Part shown: positions 24,050-36,895 of the stretch, piece by piece | How the letters are laid out: each line of letters opens with the position of its first letter | How positions within the stretch are numbered: the first letter of the stretch is position 1 | Notes under the pieces: generated by a model | The model's input: only the letters and a program-made list of their open reading frames with translations | Database searches by the model: none | Told to the model about the DNA's origin: nothing | Translations under genes and position numbers: made by a program | Assembly (NCBI RefSeq): GCF_036884655.1 | Contig: NC_088340.1 | Span: forward strand, 31,348,501 to 31,412,500 | Source of the DNA: Musa acuminata AAA Group | Lineage: Eukaryota; Streptophyta; Magnoliopsida; Zingiberales; Musaceae | Length of the DNA stretch: 64,000 nt | Reading direction: 5' to 3'

Positions 24050-25700
24050 GCTCTAGAACCTTAAAGCTACGAGGGTGCTCAGGATGCCAAAGAGTTAGAA
24101 GACTTCCTCTTCAATATGGAGTAGTACTTCAGAGTAAGCCGACTTGAATATAAAGATTCCAAGGTATTGTTCGGTGATGCAAAATTGTGGTGGCACACAC
24201 AATGGAAAGAAATGCAACAAGATCATTATAACATTGACACTTAGGAAGCCTTGAAGAAGGAATTGCGAACTTCGTTCACGCTAAATACATAGAGATCATT
24301 GCATGGCACAAATTGCAACAACTTTGCCAAACCTCTACTATCAAAGACTATGTAAAGTAATTTTCATTGATATTAGACATTCAAGATATGTTCAAGGAAG
24401 ATAAACTTTTCTACTTCCTCAATGGTCTAAAATCGTTTGCTAAACAAGAGTTACATCGTCAGAATATCTATGCGCTAGAAAGTGCAATCAACGATACAAA
24501 ACGGCTTATAGATTTCTCTATAATGAAAAAAAAAAAAAAGAAGTTCTCATCAAAAAGGGATCTATGAGAGCTTCTACGTGGAATTACTCAAAGAAGAAAA
24601 GTGCTTTGCTAGGACTTAGATATAGAGGCAATATCCCAAAGTCCAAGATATCATTTGTGTGGTTGAAAGCATCCGATGTTGGAATGCTCGCAGTGAAAGG
24701 AGATACTCAATACCCTTACACCTTCTTTCTAACCAGAGAATGGTAGAGCGAAAGCAAAATCATTCGGCTCGAGTATATCGAGCTCAAGTAGTGACAAATC
24801 ATCATCAAGACCTTGCATGGGAGCTATATGTTTGTTAAACACATTATGATGTGAAGTATGAGAGAAACCAAAACAAAGGCCAAAGAAGAAGATTGACTCT
24901 CTAAGCTCAAGTTTGTCAGAGTCGAGTAGTGACAAAAGATCACCACAACAATCTTACACTGGGGCGATGCAACTATTGAATGCATTGCAATGTCACTTGA
25001 GAGAGTAGTCTAAGGCAATGTCGAAAGAGACAAAGGCATATGATAACCTACTGATGTTCATGAACATCAAGCCGAAAGGGAAGGCGATTCACGTATTAGT
25101 GGACACACAAGCCACACACAATTTTGTAACAAATCGAGAGACAAAATGACTCATATTAAAGATGGCAAAAAAGTTAGAGCCGAATGAAGACAATCAATTC
25201 GGAGGCTAAACCTATCTCTATATTAGCAAAGGGAGTTAATAATAAGATAGAAGATTGGAGTAGAAGTACCAACTTGGCACTTCCCTTAGACAATTTTCAA
25301 GTTGTTCTTAGGGTAGAGTTTCTATAAGAGGCAAAAGCAAATACCTATGCCATTCTTGAATTCTCTAGTTCTGATTGATAGTGACTTTCCATGCATGATG
25401 GTACTTTTGAAGGAAGCTTTGAAAGACATAATTTTGGCTATGCAAGTGATGAAAGAATTAAGGTAGGAAGACTTAACTCATCCCACAATAATATGGCTGG
25501 AGTCAAAAGGCCTCAATGTAGGGCAAGGGTCAATCACGATAGATGCACTTGAAGAATATGCCGATGTGCCAGGATCTCAGTTGCCAAAGCTCTCTCCACA
25601 GAGGCACAAGGTGGAATGGCAATTGGAACTTAACGAAGGAGTCGAAAATCCAATCAACCATCCACATTAGGCATCATTTTCGGAGTGAGAGAAACTCTGA
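24050..25700 (+). pseudogene. gypsy gag core and protease-like remnant
   Basis: From 24050 broken frames give a Retrotrans_gag-like core; the open part 24367-24567 (DKLFYFLNGLKSFAKQEL) is the distal gag helix region. Further on, text near 25085-25140 (VDTQATHNFV) resembles the gypsy aspartic protease, where D-[ST]-G-A is usual and here is DTQA. Frameshifts are frequent. It is part of the interrupted gypsy remnant. Confidence 0.6.
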
Positions 25701-27357
25701 AACCCCTTAAATAAGCTGTTGGGCAACAAATAGTTTTAAAGTTTATATTCGCTCGTGGATAACCCCGTGCTCTCGAGAGGTGAGACTGATCGAGCAATTG
25801 TTAATACCAAGCAAACGACCAAAAAATTAGAGTTTGTGATGGCCATACAACAAGAGGATGGTGGTGACCACATCAAAAAGTTGTAGTCTGATTGGCAAAA
25901 GATTAAAATAAAAATATTTTCTAAGTCATAAGGTATACAGAAGCAACTAATCAGTAGAGATAAGATTGCAACAACCTCGAGTCTAGGAGGAAATCGACTA
26001 CCCAAGTACTTGGGCAAGAAAACATCACGAGATGAGGCAAGGTACCATAGTGGCGGATCTTTTGAGCACTGACCAAACTTGTGCACAGAAAGCATCGGAG
26101 AGCACATTTTCGATTGCAAATGGGGTGTGGAGGATCCCATAAGCATGACCAAAGTTATTACATAAGCACTCTATAAGGGCGAAACCTGAGTTAGATTCGA
26201 GCAACACTTCTAGCACTCCAAAAGTGTGATGGCGAAAAGCAAGTAAAATCAAATAATCAGCTGGAAGCAAGGAGTACAACGTAAGAAAATTGGATGAATC
26301 CATTCCGAGGAACTCAATTCTCCTCACCTATGCAATAGAGATCTATACCAATCGAAAGTCCCATCAAATGAAAGATGCGAGAGATCAACTTTGCTGCAGG
26401 GGAAAGCCAAGGACTCTTCAAGTTCTATGAACGGTGAAGGTCCAACCAACATGTAATAGTCAAGCTTTTACATGTTGACACCGACAAAGGGCTTGAATGC
26501 AGAATATGAAAGCTCTTCTCTTGCTAACTAACAAATCTGAATGACTCAAGAATAAGTGTTCTAACTCAGCCAACTTCCCCAGCTGAACCAACTTAGCGAT
26601 GACGAGTTGCAACCAAGTGGACGGATCAAATCAAAATCGACGACTCAACAAAAGCAGAGATAAGTTATGACAAAGGATGCAACACTCTTTGAAACCCTAT
26701 TTTGTGTGCAATCCGTTTTCAAAACCCTTTCAAAAAACAAATTGTTTTGGATCCCAATTATCTTACCCTTTTTGTGTGCAATGATATATTAAATTACCCA
26801 CACTTTTTATTTGTTGTATAAATCCTTTGTGGACTATATTGCAAGTGCATGTCGTTCGAGTGTGTAAAATCTAAACTAACCCTTGCTAATGCATATCTCG
26901 TTTGAGTGTCGCACGTCATCCGTAAAAATTACTCGAGTATTGCTAGGCAATGCTAGCTAAAACCATTATAGAGTGACAATACTATCGTCAACTCGAGGAC
27001 GAGCCTGATGGTGATGACGAAGCCCGACGAGGGTTGCCAAGGTGATCGTCCTCCCCTTCGAACACTGCTACAACTGGAGGGGCAGACAGAACAGGAGCTG
27101 ATGAAGAAAATGTTTCAGACACAAACTAAACAAAACAATAATATCAGAAACAGTCAAATGATTCCAGATTCTTCTCTTCTAATCATCCAAGAAAAAGGCA
27201 ATTGTAGTTGCAGATGCAAATTATGTCAATTCCATAGCCAAGGAAGCTCCTGGCAGTAACAACAATCTTAAAGCTACTACATTTACCCTACATCACATAA
27301 TCAAAGTTTTCGGATATAATATTCGATAAGGCCCGTCCTGGAACTTAAGCTGCATCA

Positions 27358-29986
<2,629 letters not shown>

Positions 29987-30065
29987 TGCTCGGAAGACCT
30001 AAACGCCGAGCGAGAACTCCGAAGAACAGACGGAAGAATCGGCCGCGACTTCCCCCAACTTTTGC

Positions 30066-30074
30066 CCTTTATAG
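30066..30074 (-). promoter_or_regulatory. TATA-like box of RPL37a
   Basis: The minus strand reads CTATAAAGG about 80 bp upstream of the RPL37a start codon, the right distance for a TATA box with a leader of about 50 nt. Confidence 0.55.
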
Positions 30075-30077
30075 CCA

Positions 30078-30086
30078 AAACCCTAA
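30078..30086. promoter_or_regulatory. Telo-box (AAACCCTAA)
   Basis: AAACCCTAA directly upstream of the TATA-like box is the interstitial telomere motif that is enriched in promoters of plant ribosomal protein and translation genes. This supports co-regulation of RPL37a with that regulon. Confidence 0.65.
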
Positions 30087-30599
30087 TCTAGAACAGAAGG
30101 CGGATCGAGCAATCGCGGCCGTTCGATGTCCCAAGTTCCCGAGCTGGCCAGGTAGCGTCGAAATCACGATCTCGACCGTCCAGTGCTTGGAGATTCGTGC
30201 GCACTCTGAAAACCCGTGAGTTCGAGCCCTCCCGTCGGAAGGAGCAAACAGCGTTCCGCCCTGCAAAACCAGTGCTCTGCCATGGAGCATCATTATCATC
30301 TCTTGGGCTTTGGCTTTTGGCGTGGGGAAGGCCTACCCTTCCCTGCCGTGGCGCCATCTTCTGCTTCCAAGGTCGACGAATGAACCCTCTCCGTTTGTCA
30401 CGCCCGCCGCCCCCCCTCCCTCTCACCAGCTGTGTTGCACGTAACCCTCTCCATTCCTGCTACTCCTCGTTTACTCTTTCTCGTTTCGTCTTTTGAAGAC
30501 CCTCTCGGTTTCTCTCCGGTGAATTTATATGAAATTTATATTAAAGATAATTTTTTCTTTAAGATAACTTTCTGAAATCTTATAAAAGAATCAAATCTT

Positions 30600-31329
30600 A
30601 TTATTAGATTTTTTTTTATTATCTTCGTGGGACACTCGTATACGAATTCCAACATAATTCCTAAATAATGCGAGAGGCAGAGCGCACTAGCGGCACCGCC
30701 GAACACATGGCCAAACACCAGGACGCCGCCCAGCACGTTGGCGGAGAGCAGCTTCGTCATGCAGATGCCGCTGTCGACGGGCGACATTAGGAACGCCATC
30801 CACGCGGTGCGCACGAAGCGGAACCACCACCCCGTCACCGTGGCCGCTGCTGCCTCCTACTATATGCCACCCGCCCGCTGCTCGCCGCCGTTGCCCGCTG
30901 GTGTCATCGGGAAACATAAATTTGCCGATGTCCGCGCGTGCATGCGCCCGACCAAGTGCATGCACTGCGCCGAGCACGCTTTTGAATCCGATGCTTGTCG
31001 TGCACCTTTGGAGTGCACGCACTCGCTCGTATTAATGCACCGCGCAAGTGCCACATGGCACCACAGCGTTCCGCCGCAGAGATTTAAAAGGGCCCCATCC
31101 CCTACCAACGGAAGCAAGGAATAAAATAAATAAAAAGATTTTTGTTGTTGTTGATGTCGAAATATCTTTTACTGAAGGAATACGTTTAGGATAATATTGA
31201 GGTTCCTTTGGATTTTTGTTCTAAACTATCAATCTAATTTTTCATTTATATTACTTATATTTTGATTTAATTATCAAAAGATATATTATTTCTCCTCCAA
31301 TTAAAATGAAATAGAATCATAGAATGAGA

Positions 31330-31369
<40 letters not shown>

Positions 31370-31560
31370 GAAGGAGGTGGAGGGAGCCTGCAAATTGTTG
31401 GAGTTGCCATGGGCAAAGTAGAGACGGGAGAGCGAGGAGGATGGAGATCTCAAGAAGAGGATGATGCAGTCGGTGGCCAAGAGGAGGTTGTTTGACCTCG
31501 ACCGCCAATTCACCGCCTCTGGGGCTGCCTTCGCCCCCATCACCTCCTGCTCCACCTACA
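30600..31560 (-). pseudogene. Purine permease (PUP) pseudogene, internally deleted, inverted relative to its intact neighbour
   Basis: On the minus strand 31555-31374 encodes text like the N-terminal part of the intact gene at 31934 (NWRSRSNNLLLATDCIILFL versus [20 protein letters not shown]). Downstream, 30870-30620 encodes the C-terminal part ([19 protein letters not shown] versus [19 protein letters not shown]). About 500 bp without clear permease homology lies between, in place of about 200 residues (transmembrane segments 2-8). An (AT)n run at 31331-31366 marks the broken edge. Frameshifts are present. The copy cannot make a transporter. Confidence 0.75.
31331..31366. repeat. (AT)n microsatellite
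   Basis: An uninterrupted run of about 18 AT units lies at the point where similarity between the permease pseudogene and the intact permease is lost. Confidence 0.9.
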
Positions 31561-31874
31561 TAGATTTGTGTTTCTGCTGATCCAAGAATCTTTCTTTCGA
31601 CTCTCTCTGTAGGAACCTGCTTGGCCACCATCCACTTTGTGGCAATACAAAGAAAACCTGAAGGGGAACGATTTCGATATGTATTTAGGAAAAGAATAGA
31701 TGGACATGTGTTGGGATCAAAATCTTGTAAATCATGACAGTAGTACATAAAAAAGCATCGAAATCATTCTCTTTCAGGTTTCTCTGTATTGTAGTAAAGT
31801 GATCGTAGCTAAGCTGATTCTTATACACAGAGTTAAAGCATTATTATAATGATTCTTGCATTAGCAGAAGCATC

Positions 31875-31882
31875 ATATATAA
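31875..31882 (+). promoter_or_regulatory. TATA box of the purine permease gene
   Basis: ATATATAA lies 52 bp upstream of the ATG at 31934 and only 4 bp upstream of an earlier in-frame ATG at 31886. If this is the TATA box, transcription would begin near 31905, which excludes the earlier ATG and decides the start. Confidence 0.55.
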
Positions 31883-31933
31883 CTTGTGCCCCTCCCTCCC
31901 CCTCCTGTTTCATCTGCGTTCTCCCACAGCCCC

Positions 31934-33070
31934 ATGGAAATCCTCTCCCCTAAGCGAAGCAGTCGCTCCCAACTCGGCCACGAAAGTGGAGGAGGTGATG
32001 CGGCCGACTCTGCTGTGGCCGTCTCCGAGACGGTGAACCAGCGGTCGAGGTCGAACACCCTTCTCTTGGCCGCCAACTACATGATCCTCTTCCTGGGCTC
32101 TCTGTCCTCATCCCTGCTCTCCCGCTTCTACTTCGTCCATGGCGGCTCCAACCGTTGGGTGGAGACCCTGGTTCAGTCTGCCGGCTTCCCGCTCCTCCTC
32201 CTCCCCATATACCTCACTCCGTCTCCCTCCTCTCGTCCCTTCTCTGGCTTCAGTCGTCGTCTTGTTTATGTGTCCCTCCTGCTCGGCCTCCTGCTGGGCG
32301 TCAACAATCTGCTCTTCTCCTGCGGCGTGTCCTACCTCTCCGTCTCCACTTCCTCGCTCCTCCTATCGTCGCAGCTCGGTTTCACGCTCCTCCTCTCGGC
32401 GCTCCTCGTCCGCCACCCGTTGACCTTCTCCAGTCTCAACTGCGTCGTGCTTTTGACCCTCAGCTCCGTTCTTCTCGCTCTCAACTCGTCCGGTGACCGC
32501 CCCCCCGGCGTCGACCGGGGCCACTTCTTCCTCGGCTTCGCCGCCACCCTCGGCGCCGCGGGCCTCTTCGCGGTGTACCTCCCGGTCACGCAGCTGGTCT
32601 ACCGCGGGGTGAGCGGGTACCGGATGGTGGTGGAGGTGCAGCTGCTGATGGAGGCGGCCGCGACGGCGCTAGCTGCGACGGGGATGGCGGCGAGCGGCGG
32701 GTGGCGAAAAGAGGGCGCGTGGGACCTCGGCGGCGCCCGGTACTGGACGGTGGTGGCGGCCACGGTGGTGGGCTGGCAGTTCTGCTTCATGGGCACCGCG
32801 GGGATGGTGTTCCTGACGTCCTCCGTGAACAGCGTCATCTGCATGACGGCGCTACTCTCCGTCAACGTGCTGGGCGGCGTCCTGGTGTTCGGCGACGAGT
32901 TCGGCGGCGGCAAGGCGGTGGCCCTGGTGCTCTGCCTCTGGGCCTTCAGTTCCTACCTGTACGGAGAGTACAAGAAGAAGAAGGACGAGGCTGTGATGGC
33001 AATGGAGGAGGGGAAGGAGACGGAGAGGAGAGAGAGTAGCGAGGTGACTGGAGGTGATAACAGTGCTTGA
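31934..33070 (+). CDS. PUP: Purine permease (PUP family), single exon
   Basis: PUP proteins are plasma-membrane, proton-coupled importers of adenine, cytokinin bases and some alkaloids, within the drug/metabolite transporter fold. The model has 378 residues, a normal PUP length. After a polar N-terminus, hydrophobic segments begin at about residue 42 ([20 protein letters not shown]) and continue to the end (about ten in all). Recognisable family text includes [41 protein letters not shown] and [20 protein letters not shown]. The C-terminus is a charged tail (KKKKDEA). I prefer the ATG at 31934 over 31886 because of the TATA box position. GC content is very high, as in many monocot single-exon genes. 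Substrate cannot be told from sequence. Confidence 0.92.
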   Translation: MEILSPKRSSRSQLGHESGGGDAADSAVAVSETVNQRSRSNTLLLAANYMILFLGSLSSSLLSRFYFVHGGSNRWVETLVQSAGFPLLLLPIYLTPSPSSRPFSGFSRRLVYVSLLLGLLLGVNNLLFSCGVSYLSVSTSSLLLSSQLGFTLLLSALLVRHPLTFSSLNCVVLLTLSSVLLALNSSGDRPPGVDRGHFFLGFAATLGAAGLFAVYLPVTQLVYRGVSGYRMVVEVQLLMEAAATALAATGMAASGGWRKEGAWDLGGARYWTVVAATVVGWQFCFMGTAGMVFLTSSVNSVICMTALLSVNVLGGVLVFGDEFGGGKAVALVLCLWAFSSYLYGEYKKKKDEAVMAMEEGKETERRESSEVTGGDNSA

Positions 33071-33571
33071 ACAGCTTCTGATCTCTCGTCCTTCCTTATC
33101 ATAGTCTTCTTCTCTATGTTTTCGGCGTAACGAGGAGTTGTTCTAAGGGAGGAGGTGTTAGGTCGAGAGGGAAAGAGAAGAGATCCACCTCAACCTTGTC
33201 AATCTAAGGAAAGATACTGCTGATCTTGTGTTCTTTTCTTACCTTTTTGTTAGAGTCATAGGTTACGGTAGATCATCTTGGATCCGCCGATCTAAATAGC
33301 ATGTTAACAGTTCGATGCAAGTAAATACAATAAGAGATTAGCGTTACCGAAGCGGACCATTGCCAGGGGACCAGAATAAGGATATCTTGCTTTAGGAAGG
33401 ATGATGAGAAGTACAAAAAGGCGAGCGAAGGTGACACCAAAGCCATACATAGTGGGATGTGAATCCTTTGCTCTCATGTGTTGGTGTTCTATTCTGGGTT
33501 TCCTGTGGGCTCTTTATTCCCTCGCCTTTTGGCAGCTACACACCCATCTCCTTGCCTTTTTTTGGATGCTC

Positions 33572-33618
<47 letters not shown>

Positions 33619-34550
33619 ACACACGCACACACACAGGGCTTCATCTTGTCCGAAGGACTGACTTCAAAGGAAGTTTCAGAGAGCACCAATGTCCCTAGAG
33701 GAGGACAATGGCTTTGGAAACATTAACAATAAAGGATCCATAAAACAATGGTATACACAGAAAATGAAATTTCAAAATTTTATATATGGATTAATGGATC
33801 TGCAGAGTTTTTTAAAAAATAAAAATAAAAAAATTACGAATTATTATTTTCTAAATAGAAATTAACTAAAATCATATTATCTACGTAAAAAATCAAAATC
33901 TTAGTCCACCTCTATACATAATAATAAAATTAAGAAACGAAATGATTTCACTTTTTTTTACCTCTATTATAAATAAACATTCATGATAAGTATTTATGTC
34001 TTTGACTTTTATTTAGGAAATAATCATGAAGTTACCTTTCAGTTTGCATTGAGATCGTCTTAGTCCTTATAACCACATCATAATTCCGTTTAAGGCCACT
34101 TCCATTGAGCACGGCCAAGTTAGGTTAACGGTATTAAGTTGTACACAACCATCTCAATCATTATACACAATACATTTTTCCTATCTTATTTTACTTATTG
34201 CGAAACATTGGCCGGTGCGGCATCGACTTAGCTGAGTAAGAATCCTACTTAGAAAATTTAGTGTTCATATTTAATATAGCGAGTTCATAATAAAACATAT
34301 ATTTGTAATTGCTGTGGATGACAAAAATATCATATGATTTATTTAACAAGCAAGCAAGCAAACAATTCATTTAAATATCGTATTGATATGGACATGTTCA
34401 GTAGTTATATCATAATCTTCGGACTGATGATATCAAGAACTCAAAAATATGAGGTCTGTGATCAACTCCGCATGTTTCAGCTCGTTATCGTACCTTTTCG
34501 GTCCAAGCCATTCCTCTCGTCTTTCGATTTGATTTAAAACCGGACCGACA
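33071..34550. other. Intergenic region between the permease and the kinase
   Basis: It holds the permease 3' UTR, a (CT)n run (33573-33614) followed by (CA)n, and then AT-rich DNA. Small open frames over the CT/CA run are repeat artefacts. No gene or transposon end is clear. Confidence 0.5.
33573..33636. repeat. (CT)n/(CA)n compound microsatellite
   Basis: A run of about 21 CT units is followed by a short CACACA tract. It lies about 500 bp downstream of the purine permease stop codon. Confidence 0.9.
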
Positions 34551-34559
34551 CCACCCCAA

Positions 34560-34655
34560 CAACGACGACATCAACAACTTAGTTGGATCCCATGAACTCA
34601 TACACCGCACAATACTGTTTCCCTCCCACGTCTCAGCCATTCCTCTCGTCTCAAC
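34560..34655 (-). repeat. Inverted copy of the kinase upstream sequence
   Basis: Read on the minus strand, this stretch contains GAGACGTGGGAGGGAAACAG and GTGTATGAGTTCATGGGATC. The same text occurs on the plus strand at 36808-36895 with few changes. The two copies therefore bracket the kinase gene as an inverted repeat of about 90 bp. Confidence 0.85.
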
Positions 34656-34933
34656 AACGTCAACCATCCTTTCATGTATGTTCTATTATGAACTCGCCGA
34701 AGCACAGTTATAGCAGACTACTACATATTACGACTTCAATCTGGAGTACATGAAATATGAACGCTACGATCATTACAACACGCACAAAACAAAACAAAAG
34801 CTGTCTCGACAGATTTAACAATCTTAATTCTAACTCTCTTCTTTGGAAACACACACTAATTCAAGACCATTGGCAATGAAGAGTCATAGAAGAAACACAA
34901 TTGCGTATGCTAATAAAAGTGGACTAGAAACCC

Positions 34934-36730
34934 TCAAAAGTCCTGAAAAGAATCATCATCGCTTGCACCACCTTTCTTCCCCTTGTCCACCGCTTCCTCG
35001 TGAGCAAGCCGCCTCACATCTATTGGTTCAGGTATGTAAGGTGGTGTGGCACTCCTCACTAGCGCCCAGTTTACCCCATCGAAGAAGGGGTGCTGTTTGA
35101 TCTCGGTAGCACCCCTTCTGTACCCGATCCTCTTCTCTGGTTCCTTCTCGAGCAGGCCGCGGATGAGGTCTCGTGCGCTCACGCTCACTGCCGGTGCCTC
35201 CGGGAACATCAATGGCTGGCCTACTATGTTGAAGAGCGTGGCTCGGTTTCCTGACCCCTTGAATGGGGTCGTGCCGTACACGAGCTCGTAGAGGAAGATG
35301 CCCAAGGTCCACCAGTCCACTGCGCTCCCGTGGCCGTCACCTCGGATGATCTCAGGTGCCAGATACTCGTGCGTGCCGACGAACGACGTCGAGCGTGCAT
35401 CCGTCGGCTCCGCCATCAGTTCCAGGAGAGCACGGCTCCCCGTGCCCAAGTCCAGTTTGGATTTGTTGGTCTTCTTGGGGAGGATGCGCGGCAAGAACGC
35501 GGTCGGCTGCATGCAGCCCTGCAGCATGGTCTCGCTCGCGAGCGTTCCCTGGGTGCGAACGCTGCTGCTGCCTCCATGGACGGATGAGGCCTCGACGAGC
35601 GTGGGGTTGAAGGAGCACTGCAGCGACAAGTCGAAGTCGGAGAGCATTATGTGGCCGTCGTCCCTGACGAGAACGTTCTCCGGTTTCAAGTCCCTGTACA
35701 CTACTCCAAGCATGTGCAGGTATTCGATCGCGAGCAGCACTTGCGAAGCGTAAAAGCTGTTCGACACAGTAAGAGAAGACGCATAAGCCATTTTTGGAGG
35801 AGTCATATCAAAACATTGTGATGCAGAGAAAGCTGCAAACCGTGCGTTCTTCTCCGTGAAATGCTTATCAGGCTGCTTCTGACGAAGGGAATGCAGATTG
35901 CCACCGCTGCAGAACTCCATGACCAAGCAGGACAACCTTTCGGTCTCGAAATGGGAATACAGGGAAGGGAGGAAGGGGTGGTCGAGTAGGCCGAGGATTT
36001 CTCTCTCTGTTTGCGCCCGGAGTAGCTTGTTTCTACTCGCGAGGGAGGTTTTGTCCATCATTTTCATGGCGAACATGGTGTTGGTTCCCTTGAGCTCGGC
36101 AAGATAAACACAGCCAATGTCTCCATAGCCGATGCGCTTAAGGAGCTTGAAGTGGCTCAAGCTGATGGGATAACCTTTGGAATTAACTAGCCGAATGGCC
36201 TCCCAGAGGAAATCAACCCCGGTGTGCCGCCTGACCGATGCAGCAGCGCCAGAACTCTCTGAAGCTTCGGCTGCGGTGCCACTGCGGCCGCCATGATTGC
36301 TACAGGTGACGGAGTCACTGGGCTTTGTCTCCCTTGACCCCATGCATGATGGCGTGGTCACTGTTGGGGACGAGGCAGATGTTGCCTCCGAAATCCTTAT
36401 CAGTTTTGGGCTAGAGAACCAGCTGGGGTGAACGCCGGAGCTTGGCCATGGATCGTCTGTTGGAGTGGAATCATCTTTGGAGATTAGTTGCAATTTCTTC
36501 TTGTGCTTTGGCAATTTTGATGATGCGTTCGTTGGAGCAGGATCCACATTCTTGCTCCTGGATGATGCCTCAGCGCTCGCCTGGAATTTAGTCGAACACC
36601 TTGAGTTAGTAGAGATTAGGAAAGGCAGCCGGTCACGGAATGGACATCAAAACAAGCATTTACAAGACAAACAACTGCAACCACAGATCAAAGCTACTCC
36701 GAAGACAGGAAGGGAGCTTGCTACCTTCAT
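34934..36730 (-). CDS. AGCVIII serine/threonine kinase, D6PK/PVPK-1 type
   Basis: D6PK-type kinases phosphorylate PIN auxin exporters at the plasma membrane. The proposed exons are 36725-36730 (ATG AAG), 35841-36580 and 34934-35756, giving 522 residues. A Ser/Thr-rich N-terminal region precedes a kinase domain from about residue 145: glycine loop [11 protein letters not shown], lysine in [17 protein letters not shown], and LSDFDLSL, where DFD replaces DFG as in this subgroup. A ~75-residue insertion with FLPRILPKK lies before [12 protein letters not shown]. The C-terminal end is FQDF, matching the FxxF PDK1-docking motif. The longest open frame begins at a GTG (36547); an acceptor at 36581 and a donor at 36724 supply a proper ATG instead. 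The 84-nt intron 35757-35840 is described separately. Confidence 0.85.
35757..35840 (-). other. 84-nt intron of the kinase gene, in frame and free of stops
   Basis: Borders are GT (35840-35839) and AG (35758-35757). Removing it restores the conserved [20 protein letters not shown] text; keeping it inserts 28 residues in frame. Family members normally have nothing at this point, so I read it as an intron. Confidence 0.8.
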
Positions 36731-36807
36731 GGGGGTCCGTCTTGAGCAGAGGACATTCCTTGGAAGAGAAGAAGGGATACATAAATAATGTGATGGTGGA
36801 GGGAGGG

Positions 36808-36895
36808 ATGGTTGAGACGTGGGAGGGGAACAGTATCGCGTGGTGTATGAGTTCATGGGATCCGACTACGTTGTTGTTGTTGTTGGGGTGTGGTA
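36808..36895 (+). repeat. Upstream copy of the inverted repeat flanking the kinase gene
   Basis: This is the partner of 34560-34655. It lies just beyond the proposed first exon of the kinase gene, so it is probably in the promoter or 5' leader. Confidence 0.85.

Larger units (their letters stand above)
16228..26990 (+). mobile_element. Decayed Ty3/gypsy-like element, interrupted by a nested copia element
   Basis: A gag-like N-terminal coding stretch at 17100-17460 (RLDQLELRIK, then MQYLQGQARDF) continues after the inserted element at 24032 with a typical gypsy gag core (ELEDFLFNMEQYF-like text, then LWWHTQW near 24190). A primer-binding-like sequence (TGGCATCAAAGC) lies at 16893-16904. The block upstream of it (16675-16880) resembles 26735-26930: both have TTGGATCC, TGTGTG and GTTTGAGTGTC in the same order, so these are candidate LTR ends. 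Pol is reduced to a protease-like stretch near 25080-25140 and mostly unreadable sequence. Outer borders are approximate. Confidence 0.5.

Noticed and set aside
30165..30245. GAGTTCGAGCCCTC, resembling a tRNA T-arm
   Set aside because: No cloverleaf with acceptor, D and anticodon stems could be drawn on either strand.
31886..31933. Earlier in-frame ATG for the purine permease
   Set aside because: It lies only a few bases after the likely TATA box, so it is probably not in the mRNA; the family N-terminus also fits Met at 31934.
33401..33726. Three overlapping Ser/Leu-rich open frames
   Set aside because: They are translations of the (CT)n/(CA)n microsatellite.
34934..36547. Reading the kinase as one uninterrupted 537-residue frame
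   Set aside because: The frame starts at GTG rather than ATG and includes 28 residues absent from the family, bounded by GT and AG.
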